Below, in pieces: positions 17,301 to 26,190 of a stretch of DNA of 30,637 bases. The notes under the pieces were generated by a model. That model worked only from the letters and a program-made list of their open reading frames with translations, was not told the origin of the DNA and searched no databases. Source of the stretch: Anaerolineaceae bacterium 46_22 (GTDB lineage: Bacteria; Chloroflexota; Anaerolineae; Anaerolineales; Anaerolineaceae); assembly GCA_001508595.1 (NCBI GenBank), contig LGHA01000001.1, positions 1-30,637 of the forward strand, written 5' to 3'. Numbering within the stretch: the stretch's first letter is position 1; each line of letters starts with the position of its first letter. The translations under genes and the position numbers were made by a program.

Positions 17301-18801
17301 TGAAGGTATTTGGATCCGCACCGATCAAGATATCGCCGGTCAGACTTTTTCTGAACGAATTTTCGGCCGCATTCTGGCTGAACGGGTAATTGATCCTAAT
17401 ACGGGTGAAATTATCATGGAACAAGATGATTTGCTAACCCATGACATGGTAAAGAAAGTCACTGATATTGGCGTTGATGCTGTCAAGGTTCGCTCGCCTT
17501 TGACCTGCGAAATGGTTCACGGTATCTGTGCCAAATGCTATGGCGTTGACCTCGGCCGTGGTGATATGGTGAAGTTGGGTTCCACTGCCGGTATTATCGC
17601 AGCCCAATCCATTGGTGAGCCTGGTACGCAGTTGACATTGCGTACCTTCCACACAGGTGGTGTTGCTGCAGGTGGTGATATTACGACCGGTCTCCCCCGT
17701 GTTGAGGAGTTGTTTGAAGCTCGAAAAGCACCAAAAGGTGAGGCGATCATCGCGAGAATTTCTGGCACAGCCCATGTGATTTATTCTGAGAAATACACCG
17801 ATCAACGGATTGTTCGCGTGGATCAGAGTGAAATTGTATCAGATGCCTACGATATCCCTGAGGACTGGACCATCGAGGTTAAAGAGGAAGATCAGGTTGA
17901 AAACGGGGCTGTGATAGCAACACAGGATGAAGCCGTTATCAAAGCGCAGCACAGCGGTCGTGTCCGAATTGAGGACAACCAGGTGATCGTTTCTTATGAA
18001 GTTAAGGAATCTGAAGAATATGATATCCCGACAACTTCCCGCTTGATTGTACAGGAAGGTGATAAGATCGAAGCTGGTCAGCCTGTTACAGAAGGTTCCT
18101 TAAATCCGCATACTATTTTGCGGATCAAAGGACGTGAAGCCTGCCAGCAATACTTGATGGAAGAAATTCAAAAGGTTTACCGAACCCAGGGTCAGAATAT
18201 CAATGATAAACATTTTGAAGTGATTATTCACAAGATGCTGGGTAAGGTTCAGGTTATCCGACCCGGTGATTCTGAATATTTGCCGCAGGACCTGGTTAAC
18301 CGACTTGAGATCAGACGAGTGAATGAAGAGCTTGTTGCCCAGGGTAAAAGGCCGGCGAGGTACATTGAAGTCTTGCTTGGTATCACAAAAGCAGCCCTGG
18401 AAACCGATTCATTCCTGTCGGCGTCATCCTTCCAGCACACGATCAAGGTCTTATCTGCAGCAGCGGTCGCTTCCCGAACAGACCCACTCTACGGCTTGAA
18501 AGAGAACATCATGATTGGTAAACTCATTCCTGCCGGTACCGGCTTTGAGCCCGGGCAGTTTTCTGATGAAACCCCAGGCGAACAACCGTCTGGCAAGATG
18601 CTTGAGGGGCGAGTTCTGGATTTGTTTGAGGATGAAATTGATGAAGACTATCTCATCGATGACGAAGATTTAGATGACATCGACGATGAGGATCTAGATC
18701 TTGAAGATTTTGATGATGAAGAGGAAGACGAAGACGAGGATGATGACGAGATCCTGATTGACGAATTCGATGATGACGATGATATCGAGATCGATGACTG
18801 A
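14386..18801 (+). CDS. rpoC: DNA-directed RNA polymerase subunit beta'
   Basis: The beta' subunit of RNA polymerase, 1471 residues. GTG 14386 is the start, with a perfect AGGAGG at 14374-14379, six bases away. The N-terminal zinc site is Cys59, Cys61, Cys74 and Cys77. The catalytic magnesium loop NADFDGD lies at 627-633 (Asp629, 631, 633). The second zinc site is Cys969, Cys1041, Cys1048 and Cys1051. Residues about 140-325 form a long charged, heptad-rich insertion in the clamp region that E. coli lacks; Thermus carries a different insertion in the corresponding area. The last 57 residues (1415-1471) are an extreme acidic tail with 42 Asp/Glu and no basic residue. rpoB, the usual upstream neighbour, is absent; a histidine kinase gene sits there instead. 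Expression is probably driven by the consensus promoter at 14226-14255, and a terminator follows. Confidence 0.98.
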   Translation: METKGLKALRIGLASPEVIRSWSYGEVTKPETINYRRLRPEKDGLFDEAIFGPTRDYQCYCGKYKNPRYKGIVCDKCGVEVTRSSVRRERMGHISLAAPVAHIWYTRRIPSFLGLMLDISRRNLDRVLYFAQYIVTYVDEDARQKALKRLEDEISLSERELGEKVNAQIAEVKKNRDRQLKDLDSQRDSLKENYDEQIGSRIDPVIKEGQRLESEIQTRMGKKIRKPIEFNVLDKEMTIVEAGIEVGSSHLSEVQTIVKEMIEDLESDLKDQRDRELEHLKIQREEIKAAAELKMEELRNTLEDQAEETQTESARLRDELYELEPFTFLSEARYRELKSRWGQVFRADMGAEAFYDILKRIDLDAMSEELWEEIRTTRSKQKRKKATRRLSIVEAFRNSRNKPEWIILTELPVIPPDLRPMVQLDGGRFATSDLNDLYRRVINRNNRLKRLLELGAPDVIVRNEKRMLQESVDSLIDNSQRGKALSRRGRRELRSLSDMLKGKKGRFRRNLLGKRVDYSGRSVIVVGPYLRLDQCGLPKSMALELYRPFVISRLVAQEYAANIKGARRLIERNRPEVWEALEDVIKDRPVLLNRAPTLHRLGIQAFEPILIEGSAIQLHPLVTTAFNADFDGDQMAVHVPLSQKAVTEARELMLATKNLLKPASGEPIISPSKDMVLGVYYLTMEIDQEQKGDGRIFSDIDEVVMAYDLGQVNIHAHIKIQAKTWYDENNKRTAEPKVRVIDTTVGRAIFNNALTERMQFYNGELDKGGIKDLIADIYEVTGQEETVLIADRIKEIGFKYATRSGATIAVADITVPPEKPVIIQEALDSVDVINRDFRRGLLTEQERDEKVIEIWQDTTDEVATAVKVSLDPTGDLATMAKSGASKGGFNSIAQLAGMRGLMADPAGRIIPMPIRSNFREGLTALEYFISTHGARKGLADTALRTADAGYLTRRLVDVAQDIIVNEEDCGTNEGIWIRTDQDIAGQTFSERIFGRILAERVIDPNTGEIIMEQDDLLTHDMVKKVTDIGVDAVKVRSPLTCEMVHGICAKCYGVDLGRGDMVKLGSTAGIIAAQSIGEPGTQLTLRTFHTGGVAAGGDITTGLPRVEELFEARKAPKGEAIIARISGTAHVIYSEKYTDQRIVRVDQSEIVSDAYDIPEDWTIEVKEEDQVENGAVIATQDEAVIKAQHSGRVRIEDNQVIVSYEVKESEEYDIPTTSRLIVQEGDKIEAGQPVTEGSLNPHTILRIKGREACQQYLMEEIQKVYRTQGQNINDKHFEVIIHKMLGKVQVIRPGDSEYLPQDLVNRLEIRRVNEELVAQGKRPARYIEVLLGITKAALETDSFLSASSFQHTIKVLSAAAVASRTDPLYGLKENIMIGKLIPAGTGFEPGQFSDETPGEQPSGKMLEGRVLDLFEDEIDEDYLIDDEDLDDIDDEDLDLEDFDDEEEDEDEDDDEILIDEFDDDDDIEIDD

Positions 18802-18824
18802 TCTGATCGCCTTTAATTAAAATT

Positions 18825-18856
18825 AAAAATCCCGAGGTGTTTCCTCGGGATTTTTT
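18825..18856 (+). terminator. Intrinsic terminator of rpoC
   Basis: CCCGAGG (18831-18837) pairs with CCTCGGG (18843-18849) around a five-base loop. The stem is extended by A/T pairs and is followed by six T (18851-18856). It lies 24 bases after the rpoC stop and insulates gyrA from rpoC transcription. Confidence 0.9.
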
Positions 18857-18940
18857 GTGTTACAATGAAACATATGTTCTTTAACGTTTTTATCTTGACG
18901 CCTGTCAGATAGGATATCCAATAAGACAGGAGGAGAAATT

Positions 18941-21388
18941 ATGGACTTAGGTACTATTCGGTCGATAAACATCAATGAGGAGATGCAGCAATCTTATCTT
19001 GATTACGCTATGAGTGTAATCGTTGCGCGGGCGCTGCCAGATGCGCGGGATGGATTAAAGCCTGTTCAGCGCAGGATCCTTTATGCGATGTATGATATGG
19101 GACTGCGTCCCAATACCCCACATAAAAAGTCTGCAAGGATTGTGGGTGAGGTTTTAGGTAAATACCATCCACATGGTGATATGGCAGTCTACGATGCGAT
19201 GGCGCGCCTTGCACAGGATTTTTCCCAACGCTACATGCTGGTGGAAGGTCAGGGGAACTTCGGCAGTGTGGATGGTGACCCGCCGGCTGCGATGCGTTAT
19301 ACTGAAGCTCGCCTGACAGACCTTTCAATGGATATCATTCAACAGCTTGGAATGGATACGGTTGATTTTATCGAAAACTTTGACGGGTCGCTGGAAGAAC
19401 CAGAAGTTTTACCCTCCTCCGTGCCTAATTTGCTGATTAACGGTGCTTCGGGCATTGCTGTGGCGATGGCGACAAATATTCCGCCCCACAACCTGGGGGA
19501 AGTCGTCGATGCCCTGATGATGATGCTGGAAAATTGGTCCAAAATTGATGATATTGGGGTTGAAGACCTGATGAAGTACATCAAAGGACCCGACTTTCCC
19601 ACAGGCGGGTTGATCATAACGGATGACCGTACTGAAACCCTTGCCCAATCATATGGCAGCGGTAAGGGGCGCGTTCGCATGCGTGCCCGGGTTCGGTTGG
19701 AAGAAATGAATCGGGGAAAGAAGCGCATTATCGTCACTGAACTTCCCTATATGACGAACAAATCCTCCTTAATTGAGAAAATTGCAGAATTTGTCCGTGA
19801 TGGCGATCTTGAAGGCGTGAGCGACTTGCGAGATGAGTCAGATCGACAGGGGATGCGGATTGTGATTGAGTTGAATAAATCTGCAAACCCGGATTCAATC
19901 TTGAAGACCCTTTACAAACGGACAACAATGCAGGGCACCTTTGGCATCAATATGCTGGCTTTGGTCAAAGGGGAACCTCATAAGCTGAGCCTTAAACAGG
20001 CGTTGAAGGTTTTTCTTGATCACCGTTTGGAGGTCGTTAAACGCCGAAGCGAGTATGAACTTCGCAAATCTCAAGAACGCCAGCATATTCTTGAAGCCTA
20101 TTTAATTGCGATTGAGAATTTGGATGAAGTCATTGATACAATCCGACGGTCGCAGCGGGTGGAGACTGCCCGAACAAATTTGATGCGAAAATTCAACTTG
20201 GATGAGAGCCAGGCTCAGGCGATTTTGGATATGCCTCTGCGCCGTCTGGCTGCCCTGGAACGCCGAAAACTTGAAGATGAATACAAAGAGGTGACCAAAA
20301 GGATCAAACAACTGCAAACGCTGCTGAGGTCCCCAAAGAGAATGCGCAGTGTAATCATTGACGAACTCAAAGCTGTTCGTGAACGTTATGCTGACCCAAG
20401 GCGAACCCAGATCATCCAGATGGATGAAGGCGAGACAGCTGTAGACCTGGTGACCACGGTAGATGTGATGCCTGAAAAGGCTGTGTGGGTTGCGGTTTCC
20501 CGGGATAACCGAATTGCCCGAACCGATGAGGACAAATCCTTCAGGCAGTGGGGGGTGGATGCACCAAAATTGATTTTGAGAACGACCACCCACCAGACAA
20601 TTTATGTCGTCGCTGAAAATGGTGAAGCCGCTGCCCTATCCGTCCATGCAATCCCCGTGGCAGAGTCACCGGAAAAAGGTGCTTCGATTCCGATGATCAC
20701 ACCGCTGACAGAAAATCACCTGTTAATTAATTTGTTTTCAATTCCGGCCGAAGTAGAGGAAGATGACGGCTATTTCATGAGCGTCAGCAGACTCGGCATG
20801 GTTAAACGTTCGCTTTTGAGCGACCTTCCAGGACCTTCTGCTAATATACTGACCTTGACAAAAATTAACGACGACGATGCCCTTTGCACAATTTTATTTA
20901 CCAAGGGTGAGGAGGATGTTATCCTTGCCACAAGAAATGGTATGGGGATCCGCTTTAGTGAAGAGGACGTCCGCCCAATGGGGCTTGTCGCAGCGGGCGT
21001 TGGCGGTATCAAACTGCGCGGCAGTGATTTTGTGGTTGGTGCCGGTGTTGCAACCCGAAGGGGTGAAGTGCTTTTAGTTACGAACTATGGCAAAGCAAAA
21101 AGAATGGCTCCCGACGAATTCCCAACACAGGGACGTTATGGTTATGGTGTGATCACCTGGAAATTGCGCGATAAGGAAAATGTCATTGGCATGGTCTTTG
21201 GCTTGCTAACACATAACGGCGTGCTTCATTTCTTGAAAGCAGCCAGCCGACTTGTACGGGTCACGGATGCACCAAGCTGCAATCGTATGCAAAAGGGTGA
21301 CGAGATCATCGAGGTAAAATCAGGCGATGAAATCCTTGAGATGACCATTCCCCAGGACATGATTTATGTGTTGGATAAGCTCGATTAG
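18941..21388 (+). CDS. gyrA: DNA gyrase subunit A (type IIA topoisomerase A subunit)
   Basis: The DNA-cleaving and rejoining subunit, 815 residues, starting at ATG 18941 with AGGAGG (18928-18933) seven bases upstream. The catalytic Tyr120 lies in [10 protein letters not shown]. The quinolone-determining stretch reads [10 protein letters not shown], so the position of E. coli Ser83 is Met81, while the Asp87 equivalent (Asp85) is kept. The C-terminal half has GyrA/ParC beta-pinwheel blades, such as [15 protein letters not shown]. The GyrA box (QRRGGKG), needed for DNA wrapping in true gyrase, is not recognisable: the corresponding place reads FRQWGVD (534-540). ParC/topoisomerase IV is therefore an alternative, but length and best-blade motifs favour GyrA. 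No gyrB or parE is nearby. TTGACG at 18895-18900 might be a -35, though no good -10 follows. It converges with the next gene across only 6 bases. Confidence 0.9.
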   Translation: MDLGTIRSININEEMQQSYLDYAMSVIVARALPDARDGLKPVQRRILYAMYDMGLRPNTPHKKSARIVGEVLGKYHPHGDMAVYDAMARLAQDFSQRYMLVEGQGNFGSVDGDPPAAMRYTEARLTDLSMDIIQQLGMDTVDFIENFDGSLEEPEVLPSSVPNLLINGASGIAVAMATNIPPHNLGEVVDALMMMLENWSKIDDIGVEDLMKYIKGPDFPTGGLIITDDRTETLAQSYGSGKGRVRMRARVRLEEMNRGKKRIIVTELPYMTNKSSLIEKIAEFVRDGDLEGVSDLRDESDRQGMRIVIELNKSANPDSILKTLYKRTTMQGTFGINMLALVKGEPHKLSLKQALKVFLDHRLEVVKRRSEYELRKSQERQHILEAYLIAIENLDEVIDTIRRSQRVETARTNLMRKFNLDESQAQAILDMPLRRLAALERRKLEDEYKEVTKRIKQLQTLLRSPKRMRSVIIDELKAVRERYADPRRTQIIQMDEGETAVDLVTTVDVMPEKAVWVAVSRDNRIARTDEDKSFRQWGVDAPKLILRTTTHQTIYVVAENGEAAALSVHAIPVAESPEKGASIPMITPLTENHLLINLFSIPAEVEEDDGYFMSVSRLGMVKRSLLSDLPGPSANILTLTKINDDDALCTILFTKGEEDVILATRNGMGIRFSEEDVRPMGLVAAGVGGIKLRGSDFVVGAGVATRRGEVLLVTNYGKAKRMAPDEFPTQGRYGYGVITWKLRDKENVIGMVFGLLTHNGVLHFLKAASRLVRVTDAPSCNRMQKGDEIIEVKSGDEILEMTIPQDMIYVLDKLD

Positions 21389-21394
21389 CCAGAT

Positions 21395-22498
21395 TTATAT
21401 TTGAACTGGTTTGATGTGCGCATAATGGAAATTGATCTTTCCATTTGTGAGGCCGACCGTGTTACGCCCTTCAATTCTTGCACCTTCATTATTCAGGGCT
21501 TGCCATTGAAAACTGTAAATATTATTTTCATGGGACTGATTGAGCAGGGCAAAAGTCACATTGCGGTGTTGATTCATCAGGGAATCAATTAAGGGGAGGA
21601 TGGATTCACGCCCTTGAACGGCGCCATTGGCTTGAATGTGAATGGCATTGTCGGCATAAAAGTCGATGACGCTGTTTGGATTCCTGGTATTTAAGGCGTT
21701 CACATAAGTTTCAGGAAAACTTGCTTGTTGGGAAGAGGCGTCATACTGGTAATTTTTTACCAATTCCCAAAATTGGGGGGTATCTCGTCGGCAGCCTTCC
21801 CAATACCAGAAGTTGACCCCCGGAAGGTTTAATCGCTTTGCCATCTGCATGAAATCAACAATTTCACTCTCAGTAGGCACCCATCCGTGCTCCTTATATG
21901 TTGGCCCTGTGGGGATGATGGGTCTGAAGGGTTGTAAATTTGAGAATTCATTCACACATCGCTGGAGTTGTTCACCAGCATTGTTATGGGCATGGATCCA
22001 GTAAACCTGAGGCATGTTGTAATCACAGCGCTCGAGGAAATTCTTCCAGGGGAAACGTGCATGGTATGAAGGATATCTAAATGAGCTCAGGGCGATGGGT
22101 AGGCTTCCGAGATTGCTTCTCAGAATGTTCATATAACGACTTGCTGCAAGGGCTTTTGCAGGTTCTTCATAATCCTTTTCTGCATCGACAACGAAGCCAT
22201 TAAGACCCAGCTCAAGGGTCCTTCTTACTGCAATTTCACCTTCCTGGTCTGGATAACCCCCATAGACAAAATGCCAGCCCCAGACGCTAATATTCGCTGC
22301 CTGCAATTTTTTGACAACCGCTCGAGCGTAATCATAGCCTGTATCGTTGTCAATATTATATGGAAATGCGCCATCTGCGACTTTTACCAGTACATGGGAT
22401 AAATTCGCTTGTTTTGCCAGCGCTGTAATGCGATCCGGGTCGCCGTTTTCGCAAAATTTTACTTTCCAAATATAATAGCCTTTACCAGTAAGTGACAT
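21395..22498 (-). CDS. TIM-barrel glycoside-hydrolase-like protein fused to an NTF2/SnoaL-like domain
   Basis: A 367-residue protein without signal peptide or membrane helix. Residues about 5-250 have the strand/helix rhythm of a TIM barrel: SHVLVKVADG, SVWGWHFVYGG, GFVVDAEKDYE, PIALSSFRYPSY, NMPQVYWIHAHN and GVNFWYWEG. Asp105-Ala-Glu107 resembles the DxE pair of GH25-type muramidases, but I cannot prove that family. Residues about 262-367 form an NTF2/SnoaL-like cone (ETYVNALN, VIDFYADNAIHI, GRESILPLIDSL, and closing beta strands). Substrate unknown; it could act on intracellular or recycled glycans. ATG 22498 has AAGGA seven bases upstream. It is last in a minus-strand series, 24 bases after the HD gene, and no terminator separates it from convergent gyrA. 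Confidence 0.65.
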   Translation of the reverse strand: MSLTGKGYYIWKVKFCENGDPDRITALAKQANLSHVLVKVADGAFPYNIDNDTGYDYARAVVKKLQAANISVWGWHFVYGGYPDQEGEIAVRRTLELGLNGFVVDAEKDYEEPAKALAASRYMNILRSNLGSLPIALSSFRYPSYHARFPWKNFLERCDYNMPQVYWIHAHNNAGEQLQRCVNEFSNLQPFRPIIPTGPTYKEHGWVPTESEIVDFMQMAKRLNLPGVNFWYWEGCRRDTPQFWELVKNYQYDASSQQASFPETYVNALNTRNPNSVIDFYADNAIHIQANGAVQGRESILPLIDSLMNQHRNVTFALLNQSHENNIYSFQWQALNNEGARIEGRNTVGLTNGKINFHYAHIKPVQI

Positions 22499-22522
22499 TG
22501 AAATATCCTTTTTCTCGTTTTT

Positions 22523-23080
22523 TCAGCCTGCCAGGTCCAGACTTTCTGCAATTTCATTCATGGCTTCAATTACGTTTGCCACATGTTCCCAAAGTTCAAT
22601 GCCGAATTCCTCAGCACCTTTTTCCATTTCTTCCCGGTCTGCCCCAGCCGCAAAGGATTTATCCTTCCATTTTTTCTTTACGGATTTGACCTTAAGGTCA
22701 TACAGTGCACGGGATGGACGGACTAGGGCAACGGCTGTGATCAATCCTGTAACTTCATCACAGGCAAAAAGCGCCTTTTCCATCAAGGTTTCTCTTGGGA
22801 TCCCGGTGTGTGATGCATGGCTGAGCACTGCATGAATAATTTCCTCCGGTACCCCATGTTCTCGTAAGATTGGTTCACCTGCAAGGGGATGCTCTTCCAT
22901 GCTTGGGTGTATTTCCCAATCGAAGTCATGGAGCAAACCTGCCACTGCCCATTTTTCTTCGTCCTCGCCAAGTTTTCGGGCATAAAACCGCATAGCCGCT
23001 TCGACAGCCAGCATGTGTTTGACCAGATTGGGATTCTTCACGTATTCATTAACAATTGCAAATGCATCTTCTCTGTTCAT
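22523..23080 (-). CDS. HD-domain phosphohydrolase
   Basis: A 185-residue cytosolic protein of the HD superfamily, metal-dependent phosphohydrolases usually acting on nucleotides or phosphoesters. Candidate metal ligands are His22 (NLVKHMLAVEAAM), the His51-Asp52 pair in AVAGLLHDFDWEIH, His64 (EEHPLAG) and a downstream Asp in FACDEVTGL. Paired ATG codons lie at 23083 and 23080; AAGGA is seven bases from the 23080 codon, which I use. A longer in-frame start at 23125 is unlikely. The substrate cannot be read from sequence. The gene sits 61 bases after the SanA-like gene and 24 bases before the TIM-barrel fusion on the same strand, so an operon is likely. Confidence 0.85.
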   Translation of the reverse strand: MNREDAFAIVNEYVKNPNLVKHMLAVEAAMRFYARKLGEDEEKWAVAGLLHDFDWEIHPSMEEHPLAGEPILREHGVPEEIIHAVLSHASHTGIPRETLMEKALFACDEVTGLITAVALVRPSRALYDLKVKSVKKKWKDKSFAAGADREEMEKGAEEFGIELWEHVANVIEAMNEIAESLDLAG

Positions 23081-23141
23081 CATCTGTTCCTTTATATGCA
23101 ACTTTGATGCCAAATTGGTTGGCATATTTTATTTATTAGAT

Positions 23142-23801
23142 TTATTGGGGGAAAATGGGTTCGGGTTGACCTAAGATTGGCTGCGGATGCCCGATATAGA
23201 CATCCCAGTAGGCTTTAATGGATGCCAAAATTTCACGCACCCACCAGAAGGTGTAGCTGCTGAGACGATAATTTGAATCATCAGCTGGAACACCGTTAGC
23301 ATCGATATCAAAAGCATTGCAGATGAAAAGCGCACGCGGCAGGTGATAGGCTTGGGTTACAACTGTCAATTTTTCAAGGCCAAATATCGCCTTTGCCCGA
23401 TAGCAGCTGTCGTAAGTGCGTCTGCCGGCAAAATCCACAACAATGTCTTCTTCAGGGATACCCAATTCAATTGCAAATTCCTTCATCGCACCGGGCTCAT
23501 TATAATTGAGCGATGTGTTATCCCCGCTCATCAAGATTTTCTGTACCTTGCCTGAAAAATATAATTCTGATGCGGTGCGCACCCGGTCTTGCAGGACTAA
23601 ACCAGGGGTGCCGTCTCGATTTAATCCCGCCCCAAGAACAAGCGCAGCCGGTGTTTGGGGCACAGAATCGGGTAAAAAGGTTTTTTCCTTCCCATAAAGA
23701 AGCATAGCAAGCCGAAGAATGCCGATGGTAAAAAAAACGGCAAAAGAAAGATAAATTAAGAAATGGAAAAAACGGCGAATTATTTTTTGAATGGGTTTCA
23801 T
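23142..23801 (-). CDS. SanA/YdcF-like DUF218 membrane-anchored protein
   Basis: A 219-residue protein of the DUF218 (ElyC/SanA/YdcF) family. One N-terminal membrane helix (about 12-34) follows a basic start, leaving the rest probably outside. Family blocks in order are AALVLGAGLNRDGTPG, RVRTASELYFSGKV, ILMSGDN, EPGAMKEFAIELGIPEEDIV, AGRRTYDSCYRAKAIFG and TVVTQAYHLPRALF. SanA-type members influence envelope permeability in enterobacteria; their biochemistry is unclear. The ATG overlaps the upstream stop by four bases (ATGA), indicating translational coupling with the PhnD-like lipoprotein. That pairing supports a cell-envelope role but does not define it. Confidence 0.88.
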   Translation of the reverse strand: MKPIQKIIRRFFHFLIYLSFAVFFTIGILRLAMLLYGKEKTFLPDSVPQTPAALVLGAGLNRDGTPGLVLQDRVRTASELYFSGKVQKILMSGDNTSLNYNEPGAMKEFAIELGIPEEDIVVDFAGRRTYDSCYRAKAIFGLEKLTVVTQAYHLPRALFICNAFDIDANGVPADDSNYRLSSYTFWWVREILASIKAYWDVYIGHPQPILGQPEPIFPQ

Positions 23802-24895
23802 GGATTTGTTTTTTGCCTGGTGAGCGCTTGAAGATCCAGTTCTAAAGGGATGATCGCTGCTCTGAGGGGATTGTAGAAGGTATCTTCGATGGTTTTGAGC
23901 GCTTTGACATCATAATTCAAGGCAGTGCTGATTAATGTTAAGCCTTCGGGGGTGTCAGGAATATCCAAAATGGCTTCCTGCAGCTTGTAGCGGATATCGA
24001 GAGGAAGACCTGGTGCAGCGGAGAGATTGGTATTTGGGATGATCCCATCAGACTGCCAGATGATCACCACTTCTTCCTGTGCTTCGGGCAGATCCTGAAG
24101 GACGCCGCTGGAAGTTCTTGGGTCGCCGGTCAGGGCATAACCGACGCCAAAATCACAAATACCCTGTATGTATAAAGCCCGGATGACAGCATCATAATTG
24201 TAAACAAAAACCGGGTCGAGCGTTGGCGTGCTGGTATCTGCAAGCAGTCCCAATGGCAAGAGGTGTCCTGGGAGTGATTCTGGTTCGGTAAAACAGGGGC
24301 GCGTCCCTGAAAATTGCTGCAAGGCTGCAAGCGGGTCCCCTGTGCTTATATTTAATTCGGGATCATAATAGCTTGTGAATCCGCGTTCAATGTTTGCCAT
24401 GAACTGAACCCCATACGCATAAACCCCAAGGTGATTGGTGAGGAGCATGACCTGTGCTGCTCCTTCCCAATTTAAATAGATGTATTCCAGCGGTTTCAAC
24501 CAGAATAAATCCACATCGCCATTGATGATGCCTGCTGAAAGGCTCTGGAAGTCGGGATAAAAAGTGCTTTCGATGTTAAAGCCAGTGTCCTGCCCGATGA
24601 GGAAAGCAATGTCCTCTGCCGCCTCAATGGATGCGGTTTGCTCAGGTTTGAGGATGAAACCTATGGTGATGGGATTGCCCTCGGATCCTAAGGGGGGGAG
24701 GGTAGGTGTTGACGTTGGCCTTGGTGTGACAGTTTGTGTGGCAGTTGACCGGATCTCAGTGGTTGCTGATGGTGTTACTGTTGGTGGTGGGGTGTTTGGT
24801 GCACAGGCAGAGGCAAACAGGATGATCATGACCATGCCCAGCAGGCTGGTGTGGATGAATTTTCTGTGTGTATTTCTGGATTTATTCATTTTCAT
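23798..24895 (-). CDS. PhnD-like phosphate/phosphonate-type solute-binding lipoprotein
   Basis: A 365-residue lipoprotein. A basic N-terminus and hydrophobic core end in FASAC, with Cys31 as the lipidation site. A Thr/Pro/Ser-rich linker (about 32-70) then tethers the domain to the membrane surface. The mature part resembles PhnD-type periplasmic binding proteins (ITIGFILKPEQTASIEAAEDIAFLI, NGDVDLFWLKPLEYIYL, GICDFGVGYALTGDPRTS and a late DIRYKLQEAILDI). No permease or ATPase gene is adjacent, so it may serve a transporter encoded elsewhere or act as a sensor. It overlaps lipM by four bases upstream and the SanA-like gene by four bases downstream. ATG 24889 is a possible second start. Confidence 0.8.
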   Translation of the reverse strand: MKMNKSRNTHRKFIHTSLLGMVMIILFASACAPNTPPPTVTPSATTEIRSTATQTVTPRPTSTPTLPPLGSEGNPITIGFILKPEQTASIEAAEDIAFLIGQDTGFNIESTFYPDFQSLSAGIINGDVDLFWLKPLEYIYLNWEGAAQVMLLTNHLGVYAYGVQFMANIERGFTSYYDPELNISTGDPLAALQQFSGTRPCFTEPESLPGHLLPLGLLADTSTPTLDPVFVYNYDAVIRALYIQGICDFGVGYALTGDPRTSSGVLQDLPEAQEEVVIIWQSDGIIPNTNLSAAPGLPLDIRYKLQEAILDIPDTPEGLTLISTALNYDVKALKTIEDTFYNPLRAAIIPLELDLQALTRQKTNP

Positions 24896-25719
24896 ATCCG
24901 TTCAGTCCAGGATGAATGACCATATTTGGATGCTTGCAGGTCTTGTGCCCGTTGAATTTCCTTTGTCGACAAGTTTCCGGGTTCAAGGTCGAGATTAAGA
25001 ACCTCTGAAAAGGCTTGCTGGAATGCATGACTGGCTTGCTGCCAGGTGATAAGCTGCCCCAATTCATTTTCAACAGTCGTTGCATGAGCTAATAAGCGTT
25101 CTTTCGCTTTAGCTTTTGCAGTTTCATCCGGGAATTTCAAGGCTGAGATGATGCGGGTCAGATCTCCATAAAGCGGCAAAGCGCCGTGCTGTAATATGCC
25201 TTCTTTGCGTCGTGCCTGGGCTGACCCAATCAGCTTTTTACCATTGGCGGTAATTTCGTAATTGGAAGGGACTTCAAAGCAAACAGGATTGGGTTTGCGC
25301 TTATTCCCATTGGATTCCTTTTCTTCAGCCTGCGGTCTGAGGCCCAAGAGCTGCAAGCTCGCTAATAAAGCCTGGGAAAGGCGCAGGTAGCTCTCAAGAA
25401 CCCCACCTTTGACCCTTGGCTCTGTTTCGGGCGCGATGACTGCATATGTCAGTTCGTCCACATGAAGAATTGCACGTCCACCCGTTGGTCTTCGGACAAT
25501 GTCCCAACCGTTAGCTGTCAGGGCTTCAGTATCAACTTCAGCATAGGGCTGTGCATGCCCAAGGGAGAGACAGGCTGGCTGCCAGGCGTAAAGCCGGAGC
25601 GTTGGCGGCGACTCACCTGAGTAAACGGATTCTAATATGGCTTCGTCAACAGCCATGTTCCAGGATCCCTGGGCAGGTGGGTGTTCGATCAAACGCCATG
25701 TACTTTTGTCATAAACCAT
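24892..25719 (-). CDS. lipM: Octanoyltransferase LipM (BPL/LplA/LipM family)
   Basis: Transfers octanoyl groups from acyl carrier protein to a lipoyl-domain protein (GcvH in B. subtilis), the first step of de novo lipoate assembly. The 275-residue protein has the family opening WRLIEHPPAQGSWNMAVDEA, the RRPTGGRAILH loop (76-86), VCFEVPSNYEI with the expected catalytic Cys147, and GKKLIGSAQARR with Lys162 at the acyl-binding position. The C-terminal KYGHSSWTERI is also typical. The Cys favours LipM over LplA-type lipoate ligases, although annotation pipelines often call it a lipoate-protein ligase. The start has AAGGA with suitable spacing. An extended -10 lies upstream, and lipA is on the other side of the divergent region, completing the pathway. 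Confidence 0.88.
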   Translation of the reverse strand: MVYDKSTWRLIEHPPAQGSWNMAVDEAILESVYSGESPPTLRLYAWQPACLSLGHAQPYAEVDTEALTANGWDIVRRPTGGRAILHVDELTYAVIAPETEPRVKGGVLESYLRLSQALLASLQLLGLRPQAEEKESNGNKRKPNPVCFEVPSNYEITANGKKLIGSAQARRKEGILQHGALPLYGDLTRIISALKFPDETAKAKAKERLLAHATTVENELGQLITWQQASHAFQQAFSEVLNLDLEPGNLSTKEIQRAQDLQASKYGHSSWTERI

Positions 25720-25751
25720 TAATTTTGTCCTTGTGTTTATCTCTGACCTAT

Positions 25752-25760
25752 TTTATACCA
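25752..25760 (-). promoter_or_regulatory. Extended -10 promoter for the lipM operon
   Basis: Read on the minus strand the sequence is TGGTATAAA, an extended -10 element, 33 bases before the lipM ATG. No convincing -35 is present. It would drive lipM and the following minus-strand genes. Confidence 0.4.
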
Positions 25761-25850
25761 TTTAACGGTGATTGGGTGTGAAATTTGCAGAAGGTAGCCT
25801 CCGTGGTCAATCAGTATAGGGGTGTGAACTTCGAATTTTCTTGCTAAATT

Positions 25851-25881
25851 TTGCAACTTTTTTTGATTTATCCCGTATAGT
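25851..25881 (+). promoter_or_regulatory. Candidate promoter of the PspC gene
   Basis: TTGCAA (25851-25856) and TATAGT (25876-25881) lie 19 bases apart, a slightly wide spacing. Initiation near 25888 would put the AAAGGA ribosome-binding site (25892-25897) close to the 5' end of the transcript. Confidence 0.3.
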
Positions 25882-25904
25882 TAATAAAGAGAAAGGATTT
25901 TAAA

Positions 25905-26147
25905 ATGGCACCGAAAAAATTATATCGTATCCCCAGTGAAGGCATGATCGCAGGCATTTGTGCAGGTTTAGGCGAATATCTGGACCTTGATCCAACGATT
26001 TTAAGGCTGGTATTTGTTCTTCTTGCATTTGGCGGCGGCTCTGGTGTGTTGATCTACATTATTATGTGGTTGATCATACCGATTAAACCTGAAATGACAC
26101 AATTGTCAACCGAACCTGAAGAATTTGAGCAAGAGCAAGAGCTGTAA
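25905..26147 (+). CDS. PspC-domain membrane protein
   Basis: An 80-residue single-domain PspC protein. The family core is clear: KKLYRIPSEGMIAGICAGLG, then GEYLDLDPTILRLVFVLLA, a GGGSG turn, and a hydrophobic segment IYIIMWLIIPIK that spans the membrane. The tail is short and acidic. PspC-type proteins are linked to envelope-stress responses in proteobacteria; small stand-alone versions are widespread and less well understood. AAAGGA lies seven bases before ATG 25905. A strong hairpin follows, so the gene is probably monocistronic. Confidence 0.92.
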   Translation: MAPKKLYRIPSEGMIAGICAGLGEYLDLDPTILRLVFVLLAFGGGSGVLIYIIMWLIIPIKPEMTQLSTEPEEFEQEQEL

Positions 26148-26190
26148 TAAACTCGTTCTGATTCAATCCACATTAAAATAGGAATTTCAG

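Noticed and set aside
17434-17805. 123-codon open frame on the minus strand inside rpoC
   Set aside because: It is antisense to the conserved second zinc site and trigger-loop region of rpoC; a coding shadow.
18628-18798. Acidic RpoC tail as a frameshift or assembly artefact
   Set aside because: The frame is continuous with normal RpoC sequence, the codon pattern is consistently GAT/GAA/GAC, and a clean terminator follows the stop. It is kept as real, with read checking suggested.
20102-20593. 163-codon open frame on the minus strand inside gyrA
   Set aside because: It is antisense to a well-conserved gyrA segment and has no family resemblance.
24564-24998. 144-codon open frame on the plus strand
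   Set aside because: It is antisense to the PhnD-like lipoprotein and lipM genes, and its low-complexity Val/Gly-rich part is the mirror of the Thr/Pro-rich linker. No ribosome-binding site.
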